Notes under the pieces: generated by a model
Databases searched by the model: none
Told to the model about the DNA's origin: nothing
The model's input: the letters and a program-made list of their open reading frames with translations, nothing else
Position numbers and translations under genes: made by a program
Assembly: GCA_036244855.1 (NCBI GenBank)
Contig: BQKZ01000622.1
Location: forward strand, 7,088-71,087
Direction: 5' to 3'
Length of the DNA: 64,000 nucleotides
DNA from: Temnopleurus reevesii
Lineage: Eukaryota > Echinodermata > Echinoidea > Temnopleuroida > Temnopleuridae
Shown here: positions 49,633 to 62,847 of the stretch, piece by piece
Layout of the letters: each line of letters opens with the position of its first letter
How positions within the stretch are numbered: position 1 is the stretch's first letter

Positions 49633-52600
49633 TAACTACATAATATTTATATTGAAAAATGAAAGACAATTGAAATCGTAGCGATTGCGTCTGACATAAA
49701 ATGAAGGTTCCATAACACATCACCCTAATAATTAGAATCATGCTTATAGGAGAAAGTGTTCATATTCTAAGTAACAATGAATATCATGAATAACGAGAAC
49801 TGCTGAAACTGCTTATCCGATAATGGAGAGCTGTGGAATGAGCTTCCGATCCTACCAAAGTCTTAATTATAAGCAAAACTATGAATATCATTAGACCTAC
49901 ATCTTATCTTTCCCTTTCATTTTGTTGAAGTAACATGATAATGCAGGTCACATTTTATTTTAAATTTTCAAGTCCTCTTTTCAAAGATTTTCAAGTGCAT
50001 TGTCAAGACCGACAGAATTCAAGACCACAAAAATACGCGAGGATGTTTGCCAAAATATCTTGACTCCGTCGCCCCTGCCCCCTTCAACAACAACTCTTAA
50101 CCTAGTTTCAACATGCATGTCTTAGCATATATTTTCTGGTCGTTCATTGCTCTTCAAGAAACATGTTAAGGGTCATTACATGAGACATAATGACGAGTAT
50201 CATTTTGATCAGATAGCATGGTAGCTGTGTTAACACTGAGCTGTATATGAATACTGTATATATGGATTTCGTGGCGTCTACTCATGTATATTTCTTAGTA
50301 CTTATACTCGTTTCATTTCTGTAAGTTATTCTTTCCTAAAATATGTTTGCTAGTGTACCTCTTTCTTGAAAATATGAGTTTTAGCTTGCCCGTGATATGT
50401 TACCTTCAAATCAGCAAATTATAATAATAATTGCTTTCGCTTTATCTTGTAAAGTTAAACTTTTACTGCCCTTTCTTTGGATTTTCCCATTTCAGGCAAA
50501 ATCATTAGCCCAAATTTCATATCGAGTGCAACCTACAACAATGCATACTCGAAATCTATGTGGTATCTCTGTCAAGAGCTTACTTGGATAGATAATCTCC
50601 CGTTTTTTTGAAAGGGTGTAACAAATTTGTTTGTTCGAAGTTTTTACTTTCGACAGCAGAAGCCTAATCATCGAAACAAATATTAACAAAAAAAATTTGC
50701 ATTATACTTTTTAATTATCTCTTTGAAAGACGATGAAAAGTGACTTTAAAGAATCCAATTTATAGCATGGCATGGAATTTTTCAGGGATTTGACAAATAT
50801 TTATATAGTCATTTCTCTTTTCAGTTGTACTCGTTTATTGAGAATCTGTCAGGAATTTGATAAATATATGTTTCATATTTTTTCGGGAATACTGAATTCC
50901 ACATCAAAACAACTTTGAGAATTAATATTTTTTTCCACTCCGTGAGACATTTGGATCAAGTTGACACCCAATCCAAAATGTGTTTGCTGAAAGCAAGAAC
51001 AAACTACATTAATGCAAACTATTCATTTATATTCAGGAAATGTCGAAAGAAAGATATTCAAATGTCTTATAGTTACAGAGGAAGTGGTGTCGAATCATGA
51101 TTAACATTTTGGCAAAGGTTCAAACCATATTTTCATGTAACTCTTTTTAGATTTGATGAAACGTTCGATCGATGAAGATGAATTACGCTGTCTGTTTACA
51201 TGCTATAAGTTAGATCCCCACAAGTTCATTAAAGCGAGTGACTTTTGACCTGGAGCGGAATAATCCTCACAATCAACACTTCAAATCAACTGGATTTGCG
51301 AAATAATAAAATCAATTTAGAAAAGAATTAATATTTTGATTTTGACAAATTACGGAAGCGATCCATCACGGGTGAATAAAGTCACCTGACAAAAGTAGAC
51401 CTCGTGGGGATTTTTCTATTTCATTTCTTTTCTCTCTTACTTCTCCTGAATGATCTTCTCATTCATTTACCGCATTGTCAGGACATTGAAACACATCAAT
51501 CAGTGATCGTGTCATCAAATCTTGTTATTCTAGATGGTATTACCGTATATGTGAGATTTATGTGTTTTTAACAACTCTGTCAGATGGATTTCCCAAGGTG
51601 ACGCGTAATCAATATATGTAATTATGGTGAAATAAGATCATAAACATATATTAAACCGCAGTGTAAATGGAAATATAAATCAACCACCTGGTCGGATCGT
51701 TGGTGAGGTGAGAGATGATCGTGTTCAAAGGTGCAAAACTTACAATAAGACCCATTTGACATGTTGTAAGAGTTACAAATGTTACATGGGATGAACAAGG
51801 AAGGTTTGGGATAATTTCATATTTTTGAATAATTTTTGTCTTTATTGTTATCGTCTATCGCTTACGATAATTTCACACATGTAAGAAATTAAGAGAGTTG
51901 AAGGCTGTGTCCTTTTCTGTCATGATTAAATATGAAAATACTTTATTAGTTTTACCTTAAATATATACACTGGGAAAAGCAGTTTTTGCGTGACTTGATG
52001 ATGAGCTGCATTTTTTTTTTTCAGATAATTGGAGCATTTGAGTCTGGTATTAGTGGCAATGAACTGTGCAACAAATGATTCATTGATTTTATGACAATTT
52101 GAAACATCTTTTTGAATATGATTTTTGTAGACGCTCTTTCATGTGTAACCTTTTGGGAAATCCAGGTGAATTTCAAGAATGGACTGGATGAAGGTGCTAC
52201 TCCAACATTCCAACATAATAACAGAGATACAACGTTATTCTTGCAACTAGTAAAACAGCAAGCGCGAGGACAACACAAGCTCCCTTAGTCCCACATATGC
52301 ATTAATTCTGATGAGTTTCGATCAAATTTCTTCCCCGCCTCCAAATGCGGCCATCGGCAATGTACATGTAATAACTGTCATACTGGACACCGTGCCCTAG
52401 TTGTGATGCGCGGTGATGTTATACCTTTAGCAAACCAAAAAGAGAGGCAGGAAAAGGAAAGATGCACTCCGCGAGCGGTTCCCTCTCTCCTCGTTTCTCA
52501 AAATCAAGTACTGGAGAGATGCCCGCAGGTGAGGAAAATAGAGAGGCAAGTGGAGATGTAGATGATGCCTCATCCTCCTGGTTTCCAAGACGTAATTTTC

Positions 52601-55231
52601 TTCTTGACAGATAAAGGAACGCCATCTCCTGCCCCTGTTGTTATTGGGTCTCAAGCCTTCCAGCTGCGCCGGGAATCACTTACGGTGGAAAATGACAAGA
52701 CAACAACCGCTCTCTGTCTACAATAACACAGGCTTTGGCGTTTACTGAAAAAGGGTGGACCTAATTAATTGTTCTCAAGTATTTCAAGTTACATGTTTTT
52801 GATTCCTTCATTTTAATCCCCCATGAAAAAAACAACTTTTATCGTATATATATACTCCATTTTTCGAACTGGCATAAAAACTCGTAAATGCGCCAACGAC
52901 ATCGGGAAAGCCCTATCCAGTGACGACTCATTAATTAGCATGTTTAATTCGCAATACTGGATTACATGATTATCAATACGATTATTGATTTTTATGCTTC
53001 TGTATATGCCAGGTTTTAAAATTGCAGATGATTTATTTACATCTCATCATGCTCATGCAACCAATTGTTGAAGGCCTCGACTGCGCCCTCCCAAACGACA
53101 CTGCAAACGTTGTTGGTTGGCTTTGAAGCTAGATGGCGCCCTCTTCAATCGGTATCAGCTTTCCTCCCGAGAGAGGGCGCTCGCTTTGTGGGCACCGACT
53201 TATGAGGTCGACGTCGTGTAAAAAAAGCAAGAACCATGTCCAGGACCTCAGTAAGGGACCTAATTTTATGTGGAGTTTATTCAGAACTATAATGTTAACT
53301 CCATATTAAAAATATTGCTGAGCAATCTGACGTGCGCTTGAAATTAAATTTACACGCGTGGACAAGATTTGATTTCATCAAGCATTTATTAGAAACAAGT
53401 GCCAGTTTACATGCATAATCAGACCCATAGCAACTTTCCGGGCTCATGGCAGGTATAACAACGATATACATTACTGTAATAAACAGTACAATACAACATA
53501 TATACATACGATCATACAAACATACGTCACCAAACCCAGCAAACAATCAAACATAATACACCTCATGCATATAATTTTCATACAACCTGACAACTAGATT
53601 GAAGTAGTATCGTACTATTTGCAAATTTGCTCTTTTGTTTTGTTTTCTTAAAAACTACTATCGAAGATAATATCTAAATTTAATGTTCACTTAGTCTATA
53701 GCGTAAATCAGCAGAGAATACAGACCTATGAATTTGTGTGTTTGCTACTACTAAATACCTTTCTCATAAACTGCCAGGAGGGAAAATGTATTTTTTCTGC
53801 ATTTTTATGAAAGTCTACCTCTGTGAAAGCACACGTTAGGGAGTAGGGTTTTGAATAAAAAGTGGGTTATCTTCCCGAGGGCTCGTCAGACTAATGTGTT
53901 CTGCAGGTGGCGGGAAACTTGAGATGATTATTGACTTAAAATCGAAGATGCTTTGCTCAAGAATAGAAGGCTACCCATCATTTGCATAAGGCTAGATGTA
54001 AGTTGATAGAGGGGAAAAGAGCAAGGTGGCCAGGGAGAAAGACAAGAACAGAATGGATAATAATGCAGGAAAAGAAAAGTGACGTATAGCATTTGAGAAG
54101 ACCACGCACTTTTCTTTTTAGGAGTACCATTGATATATTTAGTTATAATTTTGCCTGCACGAGGAAAAACAATTGTTCTTCCATTTCCTCTTTAATATAG
54201 AGATGACAGACAGAACTGGTAAATCATTTCAGTGATTACATTTGACGTAACCCAGTGTTCTTGTTACATATAAATTAAGTATAGATAAAATCATCCTGGT
54301 GCGCAATAAAGCCCCTAAAGTATTGGACACTCAAACCAGGTAGGTATATGCTCAAACCATATGCTCAAACCATAGACCTACACAACTACACATCATACAC
54401 AATAATACGACACTTGCACTCTCCACAAATCTAAGTTGTATGGAAAAGGTGAGGGGGTTTGTCGTTACCAAGTTGTCCCAATCTGGTGACTTTCTTTTAT
54501 CTGTATCACCACCTCTGAATAAGAGGGTCGAAACTAATGGGTGTGGGAGTCTTATTGAATAAAATCGATGCACCGTTTTTCAGATGTTTGACATTCCTCA
54601 TTGATTCTCGTTCTGCTTGGTTTCAATCAGGCTCCTATCATTCCCGCATCACAGCAAGGGAAGGCGGGTGGTCCCATTTTACCTGGACTATTTTAGAATA
54701 ATGAGATTTCTTAAAAATATATGCCATGCATACACCGTTTGTTACAAGTCATTAGCATCTTTCGAATTTCCAAATGTGCGTTAAGGGAGTGTAAATAGTG
54801 GGTTTTGTATATTACCACTTTCATCGCCTAAATAGAAAAGTTTTGGAGACTGTATGCAGCCCCCGATCCCCGGCCCCTTCCCAGTTCCCGTCTTTTAATC
54901 CGCCATCTATAGGTTTCACATAACGAGCAATTGACCAGATTTTGGTGTGTTTTTAGTACAAAATGCGTTTTAATGAAGTACAATTTCATATATTCTCCTA
55001 CGTAGACTCGTCAGGCTGGTAATTCTGAGAAAGAGTTATACTCTCCTGTTTAACTTTTACACAACACTAACCAGACAAGATTGTCTACTTTCTACTGCCC
55101 TATTTTGATTCTCAAATGCAATAAGGGTGGGGAAAGTGTTTTCCCAATAAAGCAAATGCAATTTTGGTCGTAAATGTTTTGTTTGTAAATACGGGTGGGC
55201 GATCTAACACCATTTATATTTTGTTTTGCAG
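49633..55231. other. No gene seen
   Basis: AT-rich sequence with isolated GC-richer patches, notably 53060-53215 with AGATGGCGCCCTC and AGAGGGCGCTC. No supported exon. Confidence 0.5.
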
Positions 55232-55845
55232 GTCGATGTTATGAGTCACAGTACGAAAACGCATGCAGTTAAATGGAAGGGACTTTTTTGATCTACAGAA
55301 TCATCTTCTTCGTCTACTGAATTCATCCGAACTATTGGCGACTAGAACGACACCTTTCTGGCGGTTTAATGACGCCGTGCTTCGTTATGAGCATTTATCA
55401 TCGAAACTCTCTGGTTCTAATCGGTTGTCGAGTAATCTATCTCACTGCTCCTTCGGTATTATTCTCTTTGTTCGATTCGATGGTGTTTTTGCAAGATCCA
55501 CGTCTTATTCATGTTTTGTGTCAGCTATCTTGTGTCAGGAATCCATTGTCTATGACAGACTGACAGGCGAAGTTAGAGGGAGAGGGGAGGGTTGGAGAGG
55601 GGAAAGGAGCGCAGTGAAAAGAGCATCATCGTGTGGATGTTGAAGTCAAGAGGAGCTTATAGGATCAGCCACAAACATGACAAATAACCTATTCATTGTG
55701 TGGACAATATATATAATGACCCAATGCGTCAAGTCAATTGGGGGCCCCTCTATCTACCCCCATCAATGAGGGTAAAGAGGAAAGCCCCTAAAGAAGCTGC
55801 ATCCAAGCAGGATAAAGCAGCTGTCAAGAGGCTAACAATGGCAGG
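55232..55845 (+). other. Weak candidate exon, plus strand
   Basis: Bounded on the left by a good acceptor (TTTTGTTTTGCAG, AG at 55230-55231) and on the right by donor GTGAGT at 55846. It holds a 126-codon frame (55263-55643) with no recognised domain, ending in an Arg/Gly-rich stretch. Separately it holds a Lys/Ala-rich frame starting ATG at 55766 (MRVKRKAPKEAASKQ...) that reaches the donor in phase 2. The borders could be chance; a non-coding RNA exon is equally possible. Confidence 0.22.
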
Positions 55846-55851
55846 GTGAGT

Positions 55852-58800
55852 AAAAAGAAGTCGATCTCTCGCCTAACCATTATCACCTTCTTGATTGAGG
55901 TAGTCATCTTGTTGTCTTGACGCCACTCTCACTGGCCACCCACTACCACTCCACCTCGTATAACAACAGGGATCTATTGATAGGCGAGGCGCCAACCTGC
56001 AGTCACCCAGTACTTTGATATAACACACAACTGGCAGGGGGTTAAGATCGTGGTTACGCGAGCTTTAAAACATACAAAAGTACATTTTATTTCAATGCTA
56101 TGTTTCGGAAATATTTACAGATAATTGCGGTCAGTTGGTGGTCACTTGGTGGTCAGAAACATACGGGAGGGTGTAAAATAAAATGGTCTATGTCACTCAC
56201 ATCCGACAGATATTACGTCATTTATGTGGAATAAATCTCTTTGTTGGGCTTGAAGGAATACCATGAGATATTTGATAGTGTGCAGCCAACGGAAACGTTT
56301 ATACCTTACAAACTTGATCTAAATCGTGTCTCAAACCTAGGGCCATTAGAATATTCATATTTCTGTTTGTAAAATCTTTGTTTTTCTTGAAATTTAATAA
56401 AAACAGAAGTTACTTTCAAGACGATCCAAGATCGAAAATTAGCATTAACGAAAAACGAAGCTTAATCGTAAACCATGCCCAAGCGAGCACTCGAGAAGGA
56501 CAGCTTTTAGAGACGGGAATGAGTTTTAAGAGGGGTTACATTCAACTTGGACAGGGTCAAAGGCTCATTATATGCAGACAGACTCCGCAATTACCAAACT
56601 AATGTTTGGGGACACATCATGCATATACATTTTCTTTGAAAGGTGTCCTCCGAGCCAGCACTTAGAATGTCACGCTGAAGGTCATTGTCACGCGAGGCAA
56701 GGAGTCGCAAATACGCTCTGCAAAAGTCTACAAGGTGGTTAAGCATAAGAGAAGTGATTACGCACGGAAACCTTTCATTCCAATTGATGACTTTGAAGAA
56801 TTAGACATAATATTTTAGAGGCATATTGCAAATGAATCTTGAATTTAGACAGAGAAATACGTTTATAAACTGAATAAATCAAATTTATGCATCTTCATTG
56901 TCTAAACTGGATTTTCATCAGGATCTTTAACGAACAAAATGCAGCATTAGAGATGGAAATTATGCGTCCCGAGTACATTACAGCCTAGGAAAATTACAGT
57001 AGCTCAGAATAGAACAATGGCCCCAACATTCATTGCGGTTTGTGTGAGGTATACATAATATATATAATGACTTGATATCTTCGTTAGATAGCGTGAAGTA
57101 TTATAGAATGTGTAAAAGCAGGTGCTATTTTGCACATGCAGTTATTCGTAAAAAGAGTTCTCTCAAAGTGTTTGTTTCATGCACTCAAAATGTTATGCAC
57201 GCACGCTTAAGTGTTACTATTGCTTTTTTAAGTGTTATTTTAACTCTTGACTCTCCTAAGTGTTAAAATAACATTTATTTATTGATTCTGAATAGGGCCT
57301 CTTCTCCCTCAATATGCATACTTTCTCTGCACCAAAAGTACAAAAATAGCAAGTAAAATACAAACTGAACACTCATCGATTCTAAAACATCACTAACGTG
57401 AAGGACCATTTCATTAAGAAATGTTATCAGACAAAAGAATATTTTGTCATGAATACCATATTAAACACATTTAGAGTCGCTGCCTTCGTTTCAGGATGGT
57501 CATTTTCTTAGCAGACGACACAACCTGATTCAGACAGGGTCATGCATACACATCGGACTCCGTACACAACTTTTGGCGCCAACTCTTGAGTGCGTTAAAC
57601 TCTCTGTCCACTTCTACATCGAAGTATAAACACACTTATAGGGTGAACTTGGACTTGCAAAAGAAAGAGAGGAAGACAGAGAGAGGAAGAGGGGAGACCC
57701 TTGATATTGTGGTAGAATAATCCAAAAGAGGTCCATATTCTCACTCAACGAATTCTCCGACCGTGTGTTCACACTTACGTAATTACTATGCACATCTTGG
57801 AGCTGCGCAGATATTCACCTCTCTCACCCCGCCAAAGCACGCCGGCTATTGCGTGACGTGGCCGGCTGAAGGGTGAGCACAGAGACTCAAGTTGCAATTA
57901 GTTATGCGTTAGGCAGCTGCATTCTTATAGGCATGCGGCACACAGATAGAGCAGGGAAATGGGAAGTTTAAACGCGTATAAATCAAAGCAAAAGCAGGAG
58001 ATTCTTAAGCAATATGTCCTTGGGGTTTCGAATTGAAGGGTAGGGTGGCAGGTTTTCAAGTAAGATTGTGCATTTCTAAGTAGGTTATTGTCTATGTCTA
58101 TAGTCATGTTCATTAGCGAAGGATATGCTCGAAACACAGTCAGCATAGCAAAGATACAAATGTAAACAATTATACCTCACTATCACTTAGATAACTAGAG
58201 GTGGCAGAATATTTCAAAATGCAGGGTAAGGACAAAATTGAGCAAGACATAGAAAAGGGGGTATCTCGGGAAAGTTAAGTACATGGCAACGATGACGGGC
58301 TATTATGCGGGAATGGAGAAATAGTATTCCACTGGACTGCAATGGGTGATATAGAGGAAAGAGTTATTGCACTTCTTTCATCTTCTCCTCGTTCATGTTC
58401 AATTACCGCTGTCTATCTGTCTCTAACCACGGAACCTGTTCGAGTCTGTCTGCAGGCCGCTCTGGGCATCAGCTCGGCACAAGGGTGCAGTCAGATCAAC
58501 CAGATCTCCTTACTACACCCATATTTTCTGGAATGTATCTTTCATTAAATGCCATTCGTTGCTTGACCCTCTCAAATTAAAGGGGATTATCATGTCATCT
58601 GCATGTTACTTGTCTCTCTGACTTCCCGGCAAGACCACGCCTTGCAAAGAAAACAAATAATTCAACATTTTGGGCTGTGTAATTAAAAATGTATCACCAT
58701 GATTGATCTCTTGCATTGTTTTATTGTCAACAGTTTGCAATTTCTACATATATTTATTAACAAAATTCTATATTTATCTTGCTGTCATTGAGTTCAAGGT

Positions 58801-61800
58801 TTTCTTTGATTTAATTCCAGAGAAGTAATTGCGTATAAAATAACATCATACGTCATTTAACAATTCCATCGAGTTCACATCGATGGTTGAGATCGCTATT
58901 AGCGGATCACTTATTTTTAGAGCTCTTCCTCCTTGGCAAACTCAGCAAATGAAAAAAGAAAATCTGCTCATCCTTTACGCAGATGTTTCAATATCGATTA
59001 CGGTCAATCGGAATGACTTGTTAGACTTGTCGCAAACATTTATTGTCTTCTTCCCTCAATAAAGAAACAACTATTTGGGGTAACGACTGGACAGGAGGAT
59101 GGAAAGTGACGGCTTCAATTGGTGTAACTCACTGAGGTCAAGCCTGCCAAAGGCAAATAAGAAAGCAGAGTATATTGGCATTATTCAAGACGTTCTTGAT
59201 GATCTAACTGCTTATCTCTCAGAGAACTATTATAGGAAGCGGGTGAGATGCACTCTATCCTCTACTTAGTATTCAGCATAGATGCAATCATGAGACTATT
59301 CTGTATTAAATGTTTTATTGTTCGGTTGGTTTGAGTTACAAAACTCTCATTTCTCAATGACCGATAGTATATGAACGTTGTCATGGTTGTTATTATTGTT
59401 TTCTTCATTTTTAGTTATGGAATAGACAATTCATATTCTTTCGCGCGACTGAAAAAAAAATGATTTCGTCTTCATTAATATCAATTCTCACAGTGAGAAG
59501 AGGATTGCTCTATATATAGGTATATAAACGATTAATTTCCTATCCATTTTATAATGAAATTGAAGATTAGGATATTGACCATCTAATAAGCTTTAAATAA
59601 GAGCAATTATCATCAGCTATTCATTTAACTCATTTTATTTGTATATAATTCACAATTCAGAATTAGCAAATCAGGAAAAGGAACAGGAGAAATGGAAGAG
59701 CATCATACAGAAGATGGCATCAGGAAAACATGTAGACGTAGAGGGATAATGTTAAAACTGTGAGAAAAAAAAGGAAATAGAGCAGACTAATTCCCAAACT
59801 ATCATATACATGAAACGATATGACAACGAATATATACTTCAAATCTGTAAAACGCTCAATCATTTGAAAGGCAATATCGAAGCATGCTATTATCTTCATC
59901 ATAATGAATAACTTTCTTCAATCTCTATAGCGGCTCACGTTCTATCAGTGTCTATATATCATGAGAGTGGTTATGAATAATACCCATGATATCCATCTTT
60001 AGAACTCGAAATATTAATACCTTCAATAATTATTGGAGGACAGCCGATTGGACATCGGATAGTTTTGACGGGAAATGACAGCGTCTTATTTCGGAGTAGA
60101 GTGGGAGACTTGTACCATTAGAAGATGGCTCCGTTTCACTCTTTAATTATTTTGCTCTGGAATGGGTGTTGGATGCGGGCGAGAGTTTCTAACAAGAGAA
60201 TTGGCTTACATTTCGTGTCCTCATTGACTTTATATTGGAGGACCAGCTGCCTAGAACAATCTGACTCATGTGTTAGTGAAACGAGTAGTGAGATGGCGAA
60301 GGTAGATGGGGAGTTATAGAGCAATATATGCTTTATTTACTGTATTTATCAACTGATCAATTCGTCAAGTCAGTATGCCTCTTTGAATATATGTTGTGAA
60401 AGTCAAAAAATTATTGAAAAGAAGTTTTCTCATGTTTTCATGAAGTGACGTTAGCAAAAGAATGATGTTGCGCCACAACATTATTATAGCTCCAATTTTA
60501 CTCAACCATGTTCTTTTATATAATCAAAACGTGCTTAAATATGATGTCCTTTAGTTTCATGATATGTTGGGGTTAATTTGTCTTCATGCAACACCACCAT
60601 TTGGCTATACCGTCACCCTCGTGAACGCATGGACGTACTGTTTATTTCATAATTTCTGTGACAAAGCACATTGTGCCTTTCTTCAGTTCTGTAAAATATT
60701 GTTTTATGTGTTTTAAGACTTGAAAAGAGGAATTCATTCGGTCTACGGATTGTATGGTCTTGAATCACATAAAGTACCAGCAGCGTAAATATTTAATAGA
60801 TGATTTGGAAAGAAATATATAGGTCAAAACATCATTCCATGTTGGAGGCGAAACGAGAAACTTCTCGTATTTGATTTCTCCTTAATTGATCTCATATTTC
60901 AGAAACAGGGTTATAGGGAGGACTTGCATCGAATTATAATGTCATAATTTGCTATTTTATGATTGATGTTCTTCTCTTGGGTTGGGTTATTAAGGTTAAT
61001 TCGTGTGCGATATATCCTAAATACATAATCAAACGATTTATGACGAATTCAATACTTGCTTCACTACGTGCCTTCTCAGTGAGGGAGGGATCGTGAATTC
61101 GTCGCCAGCATGATCAGGGGGATCATGGAATATTGGGTATCGACGAAACGATTGCATTATTTGCATGATTTTTTCTTCAATAATCACAATGGTTCCCAAA
61201 GTAAAACATGAACAAATGTGTGCATTTTCATACATATGGGTATAAAAAAGGGGTTTGGGAGTTGGGGAAGGGGCATTTACGAACGATAGGGGAGGAGGGA
61301 GAGGAGGAGGAAGGGGCAAAGAAGAAGGGAAGGTGCTTTCCACCTGTTTCTATTGTTTGGGGTCATGACCATTGGGGCAATCTTTTATAGTCACATAATT
61401 TATGAACGACATAGTCCACTTTACCTAAGTAAACGTTTAACTACCACAACAAGAGGGCAAATTAAACTTTTTTTTCTCAGTCCTGTTTGGGGAGAACGTG
61501 CCAGGGCGGTGAACAACGGGGTCTAGCAGTCTCAAGGCCGGATCTGAATTTGACCCCTTTTCAAATCAGTAAATGACTCCAAAAAGCCCCAGGAGAAATC
61601 TAACAAAAGCTACACTGTACTTTCAACTAATAATTGTACCCTATCCTTATAATTTCTTCAAGCTACTGAAAAATATCGAGAGCGTAAATTTTGTGATTTT
61701 GTGAGCACACATTTTAAGTCACGTATCTCTCGTTGTAGATTTAGCGTTTTAAGATGCATCCTACTATTCTGTATTAGGATTTGTCTATTCGTTTGTCTTT

Positions 61801-62800
61801 TGTTGCATGTGTGCAAAACTACATATCTTTGCTCCCATGTCCCTCCCCCAAACAAAGGTGGAGGATTTACTATTTAAGTGTTAGTTGGAACGTCAAAATA
61901 GTTAAACCTTTATATTATTTCTTTTACCTTTCTTAGAAAGTAATGTACATGTATACAATACTTTTCGTTGTCACGTATCCCATTCGATGATCATAACCTA
62001 ATGAAATCAGTAAATTGCATTCGTTACGTTAGTTAAAAAAAACCTCCATCAAATTAATTTCTTCAGTAAGTGCACTGGATAGGCTTTTTTCACCAGGCTA
62101 AATAGAGTATTCAATTAGGCACTTTAACTAAGAATGATTATACATATGCAAATAATAGATGATATCATCAGTGTGTTTCTTGTAATCGATTAACTCAAAA
62201 CCATAAATACGCATTTTTCTTTTTTTTCAGTCACATTGCCTTCAATTTATTTACATCAACAGTGATTAATTACCAGCGCCTTGAACAAGAACTAGAAGTT
62301 GAAGTTTGTCAGTATCGATCATGTAATGGGACCTGTATACTGAGGGTGACTAACCCCTCTGCCTATTTATTCATGCCAAAAGACATGATGCATCAAAACG
62401 CATGCGTGGAGAATGGTCACCAATTACTCACACTTCTCCTATGTATGTACCCTATGAACGACCTACATCATGTACATGTGCATGTATTGGTTGTGGTCAG
62501 CGTATTGATGTAACTTGTAATAATATGCTATCAGCGGTGTGCTCATCTAGAATGAAGCTACAGGAGACAGATAATCGAATATTATCATCATACATGCTGA
62601 TTTAATCTTATTATGAGTATTAGTGGTTCAGAGTTGGAATAATACAGATATAATCATATTTCATATCTTATTACTATCAGTAGTTATAGTAGTTGTAGTT
62701 ATATCAATAATGATGTATGTCTTTATAATATGATATTGGTGAATAAAGTCAGGGACCTTGACATGTTATCATCGTTATCATGATTATTTATCTTACGTTT
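55852..62800. other. No gene seen
   Basis: Only a short perfect hairpin (TGTTATTTTAAC at 57233-57244 with GTTAAAATAACA at 57262-57273) and a moderately GC-rich patch at 57540-57900 stand out. That patch has TTTTGGCGCC and several CpGs and could be a promoter or enhancer, but no transcript is implied by the sequence. Confidence 0.5.
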
Positions 62801-62802
62801 GA

Positions 62803-62847
62803 TTTTTTTTTTTTTTTTTTTTTTTTTGAGGGGGGGGGGGGGGGGGG
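62803..62847. repeat. Poly-T then poly-G tract
   Basis: About 25 T, GA, then about 18-19 G followed by TGCGCGCGC. Homopolymer lengths may be unreliable in the assembly. Confidence 0.95.

Noticed and set aside
51700..51800. Minus-strand C-x2-C ... C-x2-C pattern (PCNICNSY, SYCKFC)
   Set aside because: Looks zinc-finger-like but is isolated, has no histidine ligands in the usual spacing and no splice support; probably chance.
53401..53546. Minus-strand hydrophobic leader that could join exon 1 in phase
   Set aside because: A frame starting MYICCIVLFITV could splice at CAT|GTAAAC in phase 1, but the donor is weak, the distance is large and hydrophobic chance frames are common in this AT-rich DNA.
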